A stretch of 64,000 nt of DNA from Ampullimonas aquatilis (GCF_049675895.1 NZ_CP183834.1:3162001-3226000), one strand, 5' to 3'; counted from the first letter of the stretch, positions 35,747-45,918 are shown. The notes: a model not told the origin generated them from the letters alone. Numbers and translations: made by a program.

Positions 35747-36987
35747 ATACGACCACCGCGCATAAGGACACGATTCTCATAGTCAACCCGCAACAAAATG
35801 GCCAGAGAAATGCAATTGGCCAAAATGCCGCTACCACCGTAACTCAACAAGGGTAAGGTCAAGCCCTTGGTCGGCAACAAGCCCAGATTCACTCCCATAT
35901 TGATAAATGTTTGCACACCGATCCAAATACCAACACCTTTAGCCAGTAATCCAGCAAATGTCCGATCCAATGCCAAAGCCTGGCGACCAATTTCAAACGA
36001 ACGACGAACCAACCAATAGAACAGCAAGATAACGATCAACACACCAACAAAACCCAACTCTTCACCAATCACCGCCAGTAAAAAGTCAGTATGTGCTTCG
36101 GGCAAATAATGCAGTTTTTCAACACTGCCGCCCAAGCCAACACCAAACCATTCACCCCGACCAAATGCAATCAGCGAGTGAGACAACTGATAACCTTTAC
36201 CCAGCGCATTCTTTTCCTCCCAGACATCCAGGTAAGCAAAAATTCGCTCCCGACGCCATGGAGAAGTCCAGATCACCAGAAGAAATGTACTGGTCAGAAT
36301 CACCACAATGGCAGAAAAAATCCGACCATTCACACCACCTAAAAATAAGATCCCCATGGCGATTGACACAATCACCACAAAAGCTCCCATATCAGGCTCC
36401 AACAAAAGCAGTAGCCCCACCAACGCCATGGCAGAGGCCATTGGCAAAAATCCTTTGGTGAACTTATGCATGTATTCTTGCTTGCGTACGGTATAGTCTG
36501 CTGCATAAATCACGGCAAACAACTTCATCAGTTCAGATGGCTGCAAATTAAAAACAATAAACGAAATCCAACGCTTGGCACCATTCACACCCTTGCCAAT
36601 GCCTGGTACCAATACCATGATCAAGAGCACCAAAGCCGCCAGAAATAAAAATGGCGCCCATTGTTGCCAACGCTTGATTGGTACCTGAAAAGTAATCAAT
36701 GCAGCAAAAAAACCAATACCAATAAACAGCGCCTGACGGATCAAAAAGTAGGTTGGCTGATAGTTGGCATATTTGGGTGAATCAGGCAGAGCAACCGATG
36801 CCGAATACACCATCACCATGCCAAATAACAATAACAGGATGACCGTCCAGACTAATGGCTCATCAAACTCCATCATTTTGGAACGGGTAGGACGTATCGA
36901 GTTGACCGATTCACGCAAACCAATTGTCGTGCTATTGTTTTGCACAGATCGCGCCAAACCACCGAGGCTGCCAAAACTCAGCTTCAT
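35743..36987 (-). CDS. ftsW: Septal peptidoglycan polymerase FtsW (SEDS)
   Basis: A 414-residue SEDS-family protein with about ten spans that polymerises lipid II together with FtsI. Conserved parts: FNLQPSELMKLFAVIYAADY with the key PSELMK, AHTDFLLAVIGEELGFVG in the large extracellular loop, and GLTLPLLSYGGSGILANC near the end. About 45 residues precede the first span. It overlaps murD and murG by 4 bp each. Confidence 0.97.
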   Translation of the reverse strand: MKLSFGSLGGLARSVQNNSTTIGLRESVNSIRPTRSKMMEFDEPLVWTVILLLLFGMVMVYSASVALPDSPKYANYQPTYFLIRQALFIGIGFFAALITFQVPIKRWQQWAPFLFLAALVLLIMVLVPGIGKGVNGAKRWISFIVFNLQPSELMKLFAVIYAADYTVRKQEYMHKFTKGFLPMASAMALVGLLLLLEPDMGAFVVIVSIAMGILFLGGVNGRIFSAIVVILTSTFLLVIWTSPWRRERIFAYLDVWEEKNALGKGYQLSHSLIAFGRGEWFGVGLGGSVEKLHYLPEAHTDFLLAVIGEELGFVGVLIVILLFYWLVRRSFEIGRQALALDRTFAGLLAKGVGIWIGVQTFINMGVNLGLLPTKGLTLPLLSYGGSGILANCISLAILLRVDYENRVLMRGGRI

Positions 36988-38474
36988 AACATCACTCCCG
37001 CTTCAAGTCCGACAGACTTCACTGCCTCGACAAAGACCTCGGCACGATGTGCGTAATTTTTAAACATATCCAGACTGGCACAAGCTGGCGACAATAAAAC
37101 CGCATCACCACACTTTGCCTTACCAGCCGCCAATGCAACCGCTTCTTCCAGCGTGCTGCAATCCAAAAGTTCAGCCGTACTTGATGAAAGCGCCGCTCTT
37201 ATCGCTGATGCATCTTTACCAATCAGACAAACGGTGTGGGCATAACGCTGAACTGGCTCCAGTAAAGGCGCAAAGTCCTGGCCTTTGCCATCACCACCGG
37301 CAATTAACACAACCGGTTTTGCCAAACCATTGAGTGCCGCCACCGTCGCCCCTACGTTGGTACCCTTGCTGTCATCGTAGTACTCAACTTCATTAATAGT
37401 CGCCACCCACTGTACCCGATGCGGCTCCCCTTCATATTCACGCAGGCTATGTAATAGTTTGGCCATTGGCAGATCAATTGCACGACACAAGGCCAGTGCT
37501 GCAAGCGCATTGGCAGCGTTATGCAGACCACGAATCTTCAAGGCATTGGCAGGCATCAGCTTCTGTATCATGAAAGGCACTGTCTCAATCTGCTTGCCAC
37601 GCTTACGGGTGGTTGGCTCTTCACTGGGTACAGCCAAGACCAGCCATTGCAAACCATTTTCCTTCAGCAAACCAAAATCATTCACGGCCAAAGGTTCATC
37701 CAAACCAAACGATATGGCACCCGGCTTGGCAAATTGCATGACCAGATCATCATCACGATTGAGCACTGGAATTGTCTGTGGGCCAAAAATATGTGACTTA
37801 GCTTGAGCATAAGCACCCATACTGCCATGCCAATCCAGGTGATCCTGAGTGATATTCAAAATTGTCGCCGCATGAGCATTCAAACTATATGTCATCTCAA
37901 GCTGAAAACTCGACAACTCCAGCACCCAGACATCTGGCAGTTCATTCGCATCCAAACAGGCCGTCAGCTTTGTCAAAGCTGCGGGACTGATATTGCCAGC
38001 CACTGCAACACGCTTACCGGCGCGCTCACACAACAATCCAGTCAGGCTGGTGGTGGTAGTCTTGCCATTGGTACCCGTTATCGCAATCACTCTCGGATCG
38101 TAAGCAGTCGCCTCTTTCAAGGCCGACAAGGCACGGGCAAACAGTTCAATTTCACCCCATACTGGAATCTGTGATTCCTGTGCTTTTAGAAGCAGCGCAG
38201 CCATCTCATTTTGCAATGGTGAAAGCCCCGGACTGACCACGACCAGATCACAATCATCCAACAAACTATTATTCAACTCACCTGCTACAAAAATAGCCTG
38301 AGGCACTGTGCCATTTAATGACTGCAATGCTGGCGGCGTTTGGCGGGTATCGGCAACTCGTACAACAGCAGCACCCTGGTGCGCCAACCATTGCGCCATG
38401 GCAAGACCCGACTCCCCCAGGCCCAAAACCAGGGTACGCGGTTGCTCAAGTTGTCCAAATACCTGATTCAACAT
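36984..38474 (-). CDS. murD: UDP-N-acetylmuramoyl-L-alanine--D-glutamate ligase
   Basis: A 496-residue Mur ligase adding D-glutamate. The ATP loop GTNGKTT is at 134-140; LGLGESGLAMAQWL marks the N-terminal nucleotide-binding fold; DDSKGTNVGATVAAL and LIAGGDGKGQDF are the MurD-specific C-terminal motifs. It is longer than the E. coli enzyme (about 438) through insertions such as residues near 295-310, as in other betaproteobacterial MurD. It lies 24 bp after mraY. Confidence 0.97.
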   Translation of the reverse strand: MLNQVFGQLEQPRTLVLGLGESGLAMAQWLAHQGAAVVRVADTRQTPPALQSLNGTVPQAIFVAGELNNSLLDDCDLVVVSPGLSPLQNEMAALLLKAQESQIPVWGEIELFARALSALKEATAYDPRVIAITGTNGKTTTTSLTGLLCERAGKRVAVAGNISPAALTKLTACLDANELPDVWVLELSSFQLEMTYSLNAHAATILNITQDHLDWHGSMGAYAQAKSHIFGPQTIPVLNRDDDLVMQFAKPGAISFGLDEPLAVNDFGLLKENGLQWLVLAVPSEEPTTRKRGKQIETVPFMIQKLMPANALKIRGLHNAANALAALALCRAIDLPMAKLLHSLREYEGEPHRVQWVATINEVEYYDDSKGTNVGATVAALNGLAKPVVLIAGGDGKGQDFAPLLEPVQRYAHTVCLIGKDASAIRAALSSSTAELLDCSTLEEAVALAAGKAKCGDAVLLSPACASLDMFKNYAHRAEVFVEAVKSVGLEAGVML

Positions 38475-38498
38475 CTTGTTCTCGGCTTAATATAATTT

Positions 38499-39677
38499 TT
38501 AACGCAATTTCAACGTTGAAAGACCAAACAACACCAGGATCATGGAAATGATCCAGAAGCGCACGACCACTTGTGTTTCTTTCCAACCATTCACTTCAAA
38601 ATGGTGATGCAACGGTGCCATCTTGAAGATACGACGACCTTCACCATATTTCTTTTTGGTGTATTTGAAATAACTGACTTGAATCATCACGGATAGCGTT
38701 TCCACAACAAACACACCACCCATGATGAACAACACGATTTCCTGACGCACAATCACCGCAATGGTTCCCAATGCACCGCCCAGAGCCAGCGCACCCACAT
38801 CACCCATAAAGACTTGTGCCGGATAAGCGTTGTACCAGAGGAAGCCAAGGCCAGCACCGGCCATCGCCGCACAAAATACCAGGAGCTCACTGGCACCGGG
38901 AATATGTGGAATCAAGAGATATTTGGCATAGCCACCATGCCCGGTCACATAAGCAAACAAGCCCAAAGCTGCACCCACCATCACCACCGGCATGATAGCC
39001 AAACCGTCCAGACCATCAGTCAGATTGACTGCGTTGCTGGTACCCACAATCACAAAATAAGTCACCGCGATAAAACCAAATACACCGAGCGGATAACTGA
39101 TCGTCTTGAAGAAGGGCACGATCAAATCAGCTTTGGGCGGCAAGTCCATCGCAAAACCGCTTTGCACCCAATCAAGAAATAGCTGAATCACTTTCCAGTT
39201 ATTGGTTTCAGACACACTAAAAGCCAGGTAGAGCGCTGCAATCAAGCCAATCAATGATTGCCAGAAATATTTTTCGCCGGAAGACATGCCCTTGGGATCT
39301 TTATAGACCACCTTGCGATAATCATCGACCCAGCCAACCAAGCCAAAACCGATCGTGACCCACAGCACAATCCAGATAAACCGATTGGACAAATCGGCCC
39401 AGAGCAAGGTGGAAACACCAATCGCAATCAATATCAAAACGCCACCCATAGTTGGCGTACCCGCCTTCACCAGATGGGTTTGTGGGCCATCACTGCGCAC
39501 AGCCTGTCCGACTTTGAGAACGATCAGACGACGAATCACAATGGGACCAAATACCAGCCCAATACCCAACGCAGTCAGTGTCGCAAACACAGCGCGCAGC
39601 GTGATGTAATTAATGGCGCGCAGAAAACTCAATCCTGCGAATTCTTGCATCAGCCATTGTGATAAGGTCAATAACAT
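38499..39677 (-). CDS. mraY: Phospho-MurNAc-pentapeptide transferase MraY
   Basis: A 392-residue membrane enzyme with about ten spans that links phospho-MurNAc-pentapeptide to undecaprenyl phosphate, forming lipid I. Active-site parts: GTPTMGGVLILIAI, WVDDYRKV with the paired aspartates, NAVNLTDGLDGLAI, and FMGDVGALALGGALG; MAPLHHHFEVNGWKE carries the HHH motif. It lies 29 bp after murF. Confidence 0.98.
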   Translation of the reverse strand: MLLTLSQWLMQEFAGLSFLRAINYITLRAVFATLTALGIGLVFGPIVIRRLIVLKVGQAVRSDGPQTHLVKAGTPTMGGVLILIAIGVSTLLWADLSNRFIWIVLWVTIGFGLVGWVDDYRKVVYKDPKGMSSGEKYFWQSLIGLIAALYLAFSVSETNNWKVIQLFLDWVQSGFAMDLPPKADLIVPFFKTISYPLGVFGFIAVTYFVIVGTSNAVNLTDGLDGLAIMPVVMVGAALGLFAYVTGHGGYAKYLLIPHIPGASELLVFCAAMAGAGLGFLWYNAYPAQVFMGDVGALALGGALGTIAVIVRQEIVLFIMGGVFVVETLSVMIQVSYFKYTKKKYGEGRRIFKMAPLHHHFEVNGWKETQVVVRFWIISMILVLFGLSTLKLR

Positions 39678-39706
39678 GGAACTTGTTTCTTTTTAATCTG
39701 ATTAAT

Positions 39707-41116
39707 TCATTCACTCACAACCGAGTGATCGTCATACTGTTTTTTAAGCAACTCAACAACGCGCTCCATGCGCATAAAACGTGAGCCTTTTACCAGCAAA
39801 CTGCGCGCTAGCAAAATGGATTCGCTCAAAGCCATATTCAAACTTTCAATATCAACAAAATAATGTGCCGAGTCACCAAAAGCTTCAGCAGCATATTGGG
39901 TCAATTCACCGACACAATAAAAATGTTCGATCCCTTTTGCCTTGGCATACACGCCAACCTCTTGATGGAACTGCGGACCATTTTCACCAACCTCCCCCAT
40001 ATCGCCCAATATCAGACAGTGAGGTGCAGGCGTTGCCACCAGCACATCAATTGCGGCGCGTACTGAATCGGGATTGGCGTTATAGGTGTCATCAATCAGA
40101 ATGCGGCCATGAGCACCATGCCCAAGAACATGCCTTTGCAAACGGCCTTTGACTGGCGTAAAGGCTTCCAAGCCATTCACCACCTTATCAATCGTCACCC
40201 CCGCAGCGAGAGCACAACTTGCCGCAGCCAGCGCGTTGCGAATATTGTGCTCACCCAAGGTGTTGAGAACGACGGTTGCTTCTTGCTGACCACAATGCAG
40301 CATGAAATGACTTTGCCCGGCACTGTCATGATGCACGTCACTCGCCCACACAGTTGCCTGATTTGACAACCCGAAAGTGATCACCTGACGCTGCCCGGCC
40401 TGCTCATGCCAATACGATGTAAATTCATCGTCAGCTGGAAAAACGGCAGTACCATCAATTGGCAAAGCATGAATCACCACACCGTTTTCAGCCGCCACGG
40501 CAGCCACACTTTCCATGAACTCCTGATGTTCGCGCTGCGCATTGTTGACTAGAGCAACCGTGGGCTGAGCAATACTGGCCAGTCGAGCAATTTCACCAGG
40601 ATGATTCATGCCCAGCTCGAACACGGCCAAGGCATGACCTTGACGCAGCCGAAACACCGTCAATGGCACACCAATTTCGTTATTGAGATTGCCACGCGTT
40701 GCCAGACTGGCCACTTCCCCAACCGCCTGCTGCAATATGGCAGCGATCATTTCCTTGACAGTCGTTTTACCATTGCTACCGGTGACAGCAATCACCGGGA
40801 AATCAAATTTGCGGCGCCAGAAACGGCCCAGGTCGCCCAATGCAGCCAGTGTATCGGGTACTTCAATTTGAGTGATTTTGATATCGGGTTGATAGCGTGA
40901 CACCACCGCGACCTTGACGCCACGCTCAGCGACTTGCGACAAATAGTCATGCGCATCAAAACGCTCACCCAGCAGGGCAACAAACAAGGAACCCGACTCG
41001 ATGCTGCGGCTATCGGTCGAAATTGTCTGCAACTCCATGGCTGCATCAGCCAGGCCATGCAGCTTGGCAACAGGCAAAGCTGCTAAAACAGCAGACAATG
41101 TCAGGTGCATGCTCAA
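39707..41116 (-). CDS. murF: UDP-MurNAc-tripeptide--D-Ala-D-Ala ligase
   Basis: A 469-residue Mur ligase that adds the D-Ala-D-Ala made by DdlB. The ATP loop GSNGKTTV is at 113-120; STDSRSIESGSLFVALLGERFDAHDY marks the N-domain in two parts; LIDDTYNANPDSVRAAI is the MurF-specific motif. Start and stop overlap murE by 4 bp (ATGA). Confidence 0.97.
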   Translation of the reverse strand: MSMHLTLSAVLAALPVAKLHGLADAAMELQTISTDSRSIESGSLFVALLGERFDAHDYLSQVAERGVKVAVVSRYQPDIKITQIEVPDTLAALGDLGRFWRRKFDFPVIAVTGSNGKTTVKEMIAAILQQAVGEVASLATRGNLNNEIGVPLTVFRLRQGHALAVFELGMNHPGEIARLASIAQPTVALVNNAQREHQEFMESVAAVAAENGVVIHALPIDGTAVFPADDEFTSYWHEQAGQRQVITFGLSNQATVWASDVHHDSAGQSHFMLHCGQQEATVVLNTLGEHNIRNALAAASCALAAGVTIDKVVNGLEAFTPVKGRLQRHVLGHGAHGRILIDDTYNANPDSVRAAIDVLVATPAPHCLILGDMGEVGENGPQFHQEVGVYAKAKGIEHFYCVGELTQYAAEAFGDSAHYFVDIESLNMALSESILLARSLLVKGSRFMRMERVVELLKKQYDDHSVVSE

Positions 41117-42741
41117 GCAGCCCTCCCGGTTTTGACATTGCCATAACTTGCTACGCCACTAGCCGAACCACCACGGGAACGTAACGCCAGCAAAGCATGA
41201 TCATGATCGGAAAAGATCCGTTTTTTACCCATCACTTCCTGATAGTTTTCATGGCCTTTGCCAGCCAGCAAAATCACATCATTGCTACTTGCATGATTGA
41301 TGGCATACAAAATTGCCGCAGCTCGATCTTCCTGAGTGACCAGCACACCATGCCGTTCGGCAGGAATGCCATCCACAATGGCTTGCATGATGGCTTGCGG
41401 TACTTCACTGCGCGGATTATCGCTCGTCACCACGATCTGATCGGCCAGTCGTGCAGCAATGGCACCCATGAGCGGCCGCTTGCCCGCATCACGATCACCA
41501 CCACAGCCAAATAAACACCAAAGCTTGCCTTGTCGCACAGTCACCATCGGGCGCAGACTGTTCAATACCTTTTCGAGTGCATCCGGTGTATGCGCATAAT
41601 CAATCACGACCAGTGGGCGATTCGGCTCGCTTAACTGCTCCATACGACCGGCCACCGGCGTAAGCTTACCGACCATGCGAATGGCATCAGTCAAATTAAA
41701 TCCGGCACAAAGCAGGCTACCAATCACCGCCAGCGTATTGCTGACGTTAAAGTCACCCACCAATTTAGTTTCCACCTCATGACTCAACAGATTACCCGCC
41801 TCATCATGAGCCTTAACCGTAAAACTCAAGCCATCCATCGAATGACGGATACGTTCCGCAAAAAGCTTTACCCTACCCCGTACTCCAGGGGAGTAATAGG
41901 CAAAACCATCATTCTCAAGTGCGTTATTATTAGGCTCTTTTGAATACCCCACAACAGTATCTAACATGCTCACCTCGGATTGAAGGATTTGATGACTCAA
42001 TGGATCGTCCAAATTCAGCACTGCGGCGCGCAAACCGGGCCAGGCAAACAAAGCCCGTTTCACCTCGGCGTATTGCGCCATGCTGCTGTGATAATCAAGA
42101 TGATCTTGTGTGAAGTTGGTAAAGACTGCGGTATCAAAGTGCATCCCATTGACGCGCCCCTCTTGAATGCCAATCGAGGACACTTCCATTGCACACACTT
42201 GCGCACCATGGGTTTGCAACTGCGCCAACTCGCGCTGTAACGTCACCGCATCGGGCGTTGTAAAACCGGTTTCGGTGAGCTTGCCCGACATGCCGATGCC
42301 CAACGTGCCCACCACCGCACAAGGCCGCTTGGCCTGTGTCAATGCCTGACCAAGCCATTGGCTAATCGATGTCTTACCATTGGTGCCGGTAATGCCAATG
42401 CTGTGCAACTTCGTGCTTGGATCACCGTAAAAACGAGCCGCCAGACCACCCACTTGCGCCTTGAGATTTTCAACATTCAAATTGGGCACTGTCCATGTGG
42501 CGTCCCAGACAAAGTCCTGGGCATCCCACAACACCGCGACAGCACCAGCCGTAATCGCCGCAGCAATAAAGTTACGCCCATCCACAAAGTCACCTGGATA
42601 AGCAAGAAACACATCACCCACCTTGATCTTGCGACTATCCAAAGCCAGATCAACCGCAACGGGCGCATGCACCCGCACCCATGCCAGCAAAGCTTGTGCT
42701 TGCTGCACATCGGCAGATTGATTGGCCAGCCAGTTCATCAC
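41113..42741 (-). CDS. murE: UDP-MurNAc-L-Ala-D-Glu--meso-DAP ligase, with an in-frame repeat element
   Basis: A 542-residue Mur ligase adding meso-diaminopimelate. The ATP loop GTNGKTS is at 119-125, DYHSSMAQYAEVKRALF includes the carbamoylated-lysine region, VVIDYAHTPDALEKVL and GCGGDRDAGKRPLMGAI are typical, and DNPRSEVP is the DAP-selecting motif (DNPR). Residues about 261-287 are encoded by repeat copy R2. From NLDD (243) to the GDFN motif (near 330) there are about 20 residues more than in E. coli MurE, which fits an in-frame insertion in the central-domain loop. All catalytic motifs are intact, so the enzyme should work. Confidence 0.96.
   Translation of the reverse strand: MMNWLANQSADVQQAQALLAWVRVHAPVAVDLALDSRKIKVGDVFLAYPGDFVDGRNFIAAAITAGAVAVLWDAQDFVWDATWTVPNLNVENLKAQVGGLAARFYGDPSTKLHSIGITGTNGKTSISQWLGQALTQAKRPCAVVGTLGIGMSGKLTETGFTTPDAVTLQRELAQLQTHGAQVCAMEVSSIGIQEGRVNGMHFDTAVFTNFTQDHLDYHSSMAQYAEVKRALFAWPGLRAAVLNLDDPLSHQILQSEVSMLDTVVGYSKEPNNNALENDGFAYYSPGVRGRVKLFAERIRHSMDGLSFTVKAHDEAGNLLSHEVETKLVGDFNVSNTLAVIGSLLCAGFNLTDAIRMVGKLTPVAGRMEQLSEPNRPLVVIDYAHTPDALEKVLNSLRPMVTVRQGKLWCLFGCGGDRDAGKRPLMGAIAARLADQIVVTSDNPRSEVPQAIMQAIVDGIPAERHGVLVTQEDRAAAILYAINHASSNDVILLAGKGHENYQEVMGKKRIFSDHDHALLALRSRGGSASGVASYGNVKTGRAA
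41881..41960 (-). repeat. Interspersed element copy R2 (80 bp), inside murE
   Basis: Plus-strand order: TACTCCAGGGGAG, 18 bases, TTCTCAAGTGCGTT, 17 bases, AATACCCCACA, 2 bases, AGTAT. The four blocks match the copy at 18922-19000 exactly. TACTCC-AGG-GGAGTA at its right end (minus-strand sense) forms a perfect short hairpin. It is open in the murE frame and encodes about D261 to R288. Confidence 0.88.
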
Positions 42742-44510
42742 ATGCTCTCCTCAACGCCGCCTTCAACATTGACCAAGGTCTTGAAAGGTGCATCAGGTGT
42801 AATGTTGAGTGCGCGCAAGGCACCTGCCATCACTTGCGCAAATACCGGGGCAGCCACATCACCACCGAAATACTTACCATTGGATGGCTCATCAATCATC
42901 ACTGCGCAAATGATGCGCGGATCACTCATCGGTGCCATGCCCACAAAAAAGCCACGATATTTATTGGAATAGCCATTACCTTCCTGCTTATGCGCTGTGC
43001 CCGTTTTGCCGCCCACGCGATAACCCACGATCTGCGCCTTGGGTGCGGTACCTTCCGGGCTGACCACCATTTCGAGCATGGCGCGCATGGCCTTGGCGGT
43101 TTCGGGCGAAATCACGCGACTCCCTGCCACGGGCCCATCCGTCTTGGTAATGGAAACCGGAATCAACTCGCCATCACGCGCAAACACGGTGTAAGCACGC
43201 GCCAGCTGAAACAGCGATACCGAAATGCCATAACCATAAGACATGGTGACCTGCTCGATGGTTTTCCAGCTTTTATAAGGCCGCAAACGTCCGGCCACCG
43301 CGCCAGGAAAACCGATTCTTGGCGCCTGTCCAAAACCCACTTCGGTAAACATTTCCCACATATCATGGGGTTCCATCTGCAAGGCAATTTTGGCCGTACC
43401 AATGTTGCTGGACTTTTGAATGACTTGTGCCACGCTCAATATGCCATGCGCATGCGAATCGGAAATCGTGGCTGTACCGATTGTCAACTTGCCGGGTGAA
43501 GTTTGAATCTGAGTGCTCGGCGTGACCTTGTGTTCATCCAGCGCGAGCGATACCGTGAATGGCTTCATGGTGGAACCCGGCTCAAAGGTGTCCGTCAATA
43601 CCCGATTACGCAACTGTGCCCCATTGAGCTGACCACGTTGATTGGGGTTATAGGTTGGCAAATTGGCGAGGGCTAAAATCTCACCGGTCTTGGCGTCAAG
43701 CACAATGATGCCGCCCGCTTTGGCACGGTTTTCATCGACTGCATTCTTCAAATGCGTATAGGCCAGAAACTGAATCTTGCTATCAATCGACAAGGTCATA
43801 TCCCGACCATCCTGCGGCGGCACGATATCGGTCACATCTTCCACCACATGGCCCAGCCGGTCCTTGATGACGCGACGCGCACCGGTCTTGCCTGCCAGCA
43901 TGCTTTGCAACGACAGCTCCATACCTTCCTGGCCAAGGTCTTCCACATTGGTAAAACCCACCACATGAGCGACCGTTTCCCCTTCGGGGTAATAGCGCTT
44001 GTACTCTTTGCGCTGCTCAACACCATCGACATCGAGCTTGGCAATTTTATCGGCCACGGCTGGCTCGACCTGGCGTTTGAGGTAAACAAAGTTTTTGTTT
44101 TCGCTGAGCTTCTTCTTGATATCAGCCACACTCATACCAAGCAGTCGACCCAGCTCGGGCAACTTGGGGTCATTGGTTTTGACATCTTCAGGAATTACCC
44201 AAACGGCCTTGGCCGGCACACTGGAAGCCAGCACCTGACCATTGCGATCCATGATCTTGCCACGGGTTGCAGGCAACTCCAGATTACGTTGATAACGAAT
44301 CTCACCCTGGCGCTGAAAGAAGCGCGTATCAATGCATTGCACGTACAGAGCACGGGCAATCAACCCCATGAAGGCAGCAAACATCAAAAACACCGCCAAC
44401 TTGGAGCGCCACATTGGCAAATCGACACCCAGCAGCGGGCTATCACCAAAGCGCATACCTTTGCTGCCACCAAATTTTTCCGATATTTTCTTAGCGGGCT
44501 TATCAACCAT
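42738..44510 (-). CDS. ftsI: Septal transpeptidase FtsI (PBP3)
   Basis: A 590-residue class B penicillin-binding protein: one N-terminal span (about 37-57), a pedestal domain starting RGKIMDRNGQVLA, and a transpeptidase domain with S313 in GSTMKPF, SSN at 367-369 and KTGT at 502-505. It cross-links septal peptidoglycan made by FtsW. Overlaps of 4 bp with murE and 1 bp with ftsL indicate coupled translation. Confidence 0.97.
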   Translation of the reverse strand: MVDKPAKKISEKFGGSKGMRFGDSPLLGVDLPMWRSKLAVFLMFAAFMGLIARALYVQCIDTRFFQRQGEIRYQRNLELPATRGKIMDRNGQVLASSVPAKAVWVIPEDVKTNDPKLPELGRLLGMSVADIKKKLSENKNFVYLKRQVEPAVADKIAKLDVDGVEQRKEYKRYYPEGETVAHVVGFTNVEDLGQEGMELSLQSMLAGKTGARRVIKDRLGHVVEDVTDIVPPQDGRDMTLSIDSKIQFLAYTHLKNAVDENRAKAGGIIVLDAKTGEILALANLPTYNPNQRGQLNGAQLRNRVLTDTFEPGSTMKPFTVSLALDEHKVTPSTQIQTSPGKLTIGTATISDSHAHGILSVAQVIQKSSNIGTAKIALQMEPHDMWEMFTEVGFGQAPRIGFPGAVAGRLRPYKSWKTIEQVTMSYGYGISVSLFQLARAYTVFARDGELIPVSITKTDGPVAGSRVISPETAKAMRAMLEMVVSPEGTAPKAQIVGYRVGGKTGTAHKQEGNGYSNKYRGFFVGMAPMSDPRIICAVMIDEPSNGKYFGGDVAAPVFAQVMAGALRALNITPDAPFKTLVNVEGGVEESM

Positions 44511-44809
44511 CAGCGCGCTCCTTCAGGTTTATCGGCAATCACATCATTACCCAGCGTAATGAACTCGGTACGTCCCGTAGAAATAGGCTGCATATGCAAA
44601 TCTTTGCGCGCCGTCGCCTCAATCAGGCCACTCTTGGACAAGGTACTTTGCTCAAGCTGCAAACGATTGCGCTCAATATCCAGCTGACGGGCTTGCGCTT
44701 CAATGCGCTCATGTTCAACAAACTTGGTACGCTGTTCATGATGCGCAGTGACCAGTGACAATGCACTCACCACCAGACCAATCAGCAATAGCAAATTCAG
44801 GCGGCCCAT
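44510..44809 (-). CDS. ftsL: Cell division protein FtsL
   Basis: A 99-residue bitopic protein: one span (about 3-20, LNLLLLIGLVVSALSLVT) then a coiled-coil-like stretch rich in Gln, Leu and Arg (about 30-60), ending in a short tail. It is the divisome partner of FtsB and FtsQ. Identified by topology, size and the strict rsmH-ftsL-ftsI order, since FtsL sequences diverge greatly. Its start overlaps rsmH by 13 bp. Confidence 0.9.
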   Translation of the reverse strand: MGRLNLLLLIGLVVSALSLVTAHHEQRTKFVEHERIEAQARQLDIERNRLQLEQSTLSKSGLIEATARKDLHMQPISTGRTEFITLGNDVIADKPEGAR

Positions 44810-45912
44810 GGCTTACCCTCCTTGCTGGAAACTTTGCTGTGTGGACCGGCAGATTGCGCTGGCGCTGGCCAGATCACCTGGTTATTGGGATACCAATTGT
44901 TCAATGGTTCTGCAGTTCGCTCAGCAACGCGCATCACCGCAGACCGGCTCCTGGGATTGGCAGTCACTTCCGCGGCAGACGGCACAACCTTGCCCAGTAA
45001 CTTGAGCAGAGGCTGCGGCAAATCGGCAGCCCGCACTGGGATACGCCGATCTACCTCAGGACCATGAGCATGAAATTGCATAAACCGCTTCACAAGTCGA
45101 TCTTCCAGAGAATGAAAACTGATCACAACAAGCCTCGCGCCCGGTGCCAGTAACGGCAACAGGGCATTCAAAGCTATTTGCAGCTCCGCAAGCTCCCGAT
45201 TGATGAAAATCCGAATAGCCTGAAACGTACGTGTGGCCGGATCCTGGCCTTTATCGCGCCATGACGTCTTGACGGCGCTTGCCACGACCTGGGCAAGTTC
45301 GCGTGTGGTTGAAAGTGGGCCCCGTGAGGCATCGTCGCGGCGAGTAACAATCGCCTTTGCAATCTGAAAAGCATGCCGTTCTTCCCCATAATCCCTGATC
45401 ACCTCCCGCAAGGTTGATTCATCTACTTCTTTCAGCCACTCCGCTGCCGTCACACCCTGCGTGGTATCCATACGCATATCGAGCGGACCGTCCAGTCGAA
45501 AACTGAATCCCCGTTCCGCCACGTCAATTTGTGGCGAAGAAATACCCAAATCCATCAACACACCCGCCAGGTTTTTTGTGCCCTGCTCTTGCAGGATCTT
45601 CGCTGCCTCGGCATAACTGGCATGCACCAGACCAAATTGCGCATTACCCTGCGCACCGACTAAATTCATCCCGGCAGCAATGGCCTGCGGGTCTTTATCA
45701 AAAGCCAGCAAACGCACACCCGGATGCGCTGCCAACTGCGACAAAATCTTGCGGCTATGCCCACCACGTCCAAAAGTGGCATCCACCAACACGGTGTCAG
45801 CCACTTTTTGCTGATGAGACAAACCGGCCAGCAAAGCTTCAACCGCTTCATCCAGCAATACCGTTTTATGCAGCAAGGCCATGTCTTGCGGCGATGGAGT
45901 CAGGCTAGACAT
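44797..45912 (-). CDS. rsmH: 16S rRNA (cytosine-1402-N4)-methyltransferase
   Basis: A 371-residue SAM-dependent methyltransferase. Seen: LLHKTVLLDEAVEAL, VDATFGRGGHSRKIL (SAM site), GVLMDLGISSPQID, RGFSFRLDGPLDMRMD and FHSLEDRLVKRFM. It is longer than E. coli RsmH (313), with about 40 extra residues at the C-terminus after the conserved NPRSRSAVMRVAER. It is 6 bp after mraZ. Formerly called MraW. Confidence 0.96.
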   Translation of the reverse strand: MSSLTPSPQDMALLHKTVLLDEAVEALLAGLSHQQKVADTVLVDATFGRGGHSRKILSQLAAHPGVRLLAFDKDPQAIAAGMNLVGAQGNAQFGLVHASYAEAAKILQEQGTKNLAGVLMDLGISSPQIDVAERGFSFRLDGPLDMRMDTTQGVTAAEWLKEVDESTLREVIRDYGEERHAFQIAKAIVTRRDDASRGPLSTTRELAQVVASAVKTSWRDKGQDPATRTFQAIRIFINRELAELQIALNALLPLLAPGARLVVISFHSLEDRLVKRFMQFHAHGPEVDRRIPVRAADLPQPLLKLLGKVVPSAAEVTANPRSRSAVMRVAERTAEPLNNWYPNNQVIWPAPAQSAGPHSKVSSKEGKPWAA

Positions 45913-45918
45913 AGCCGC

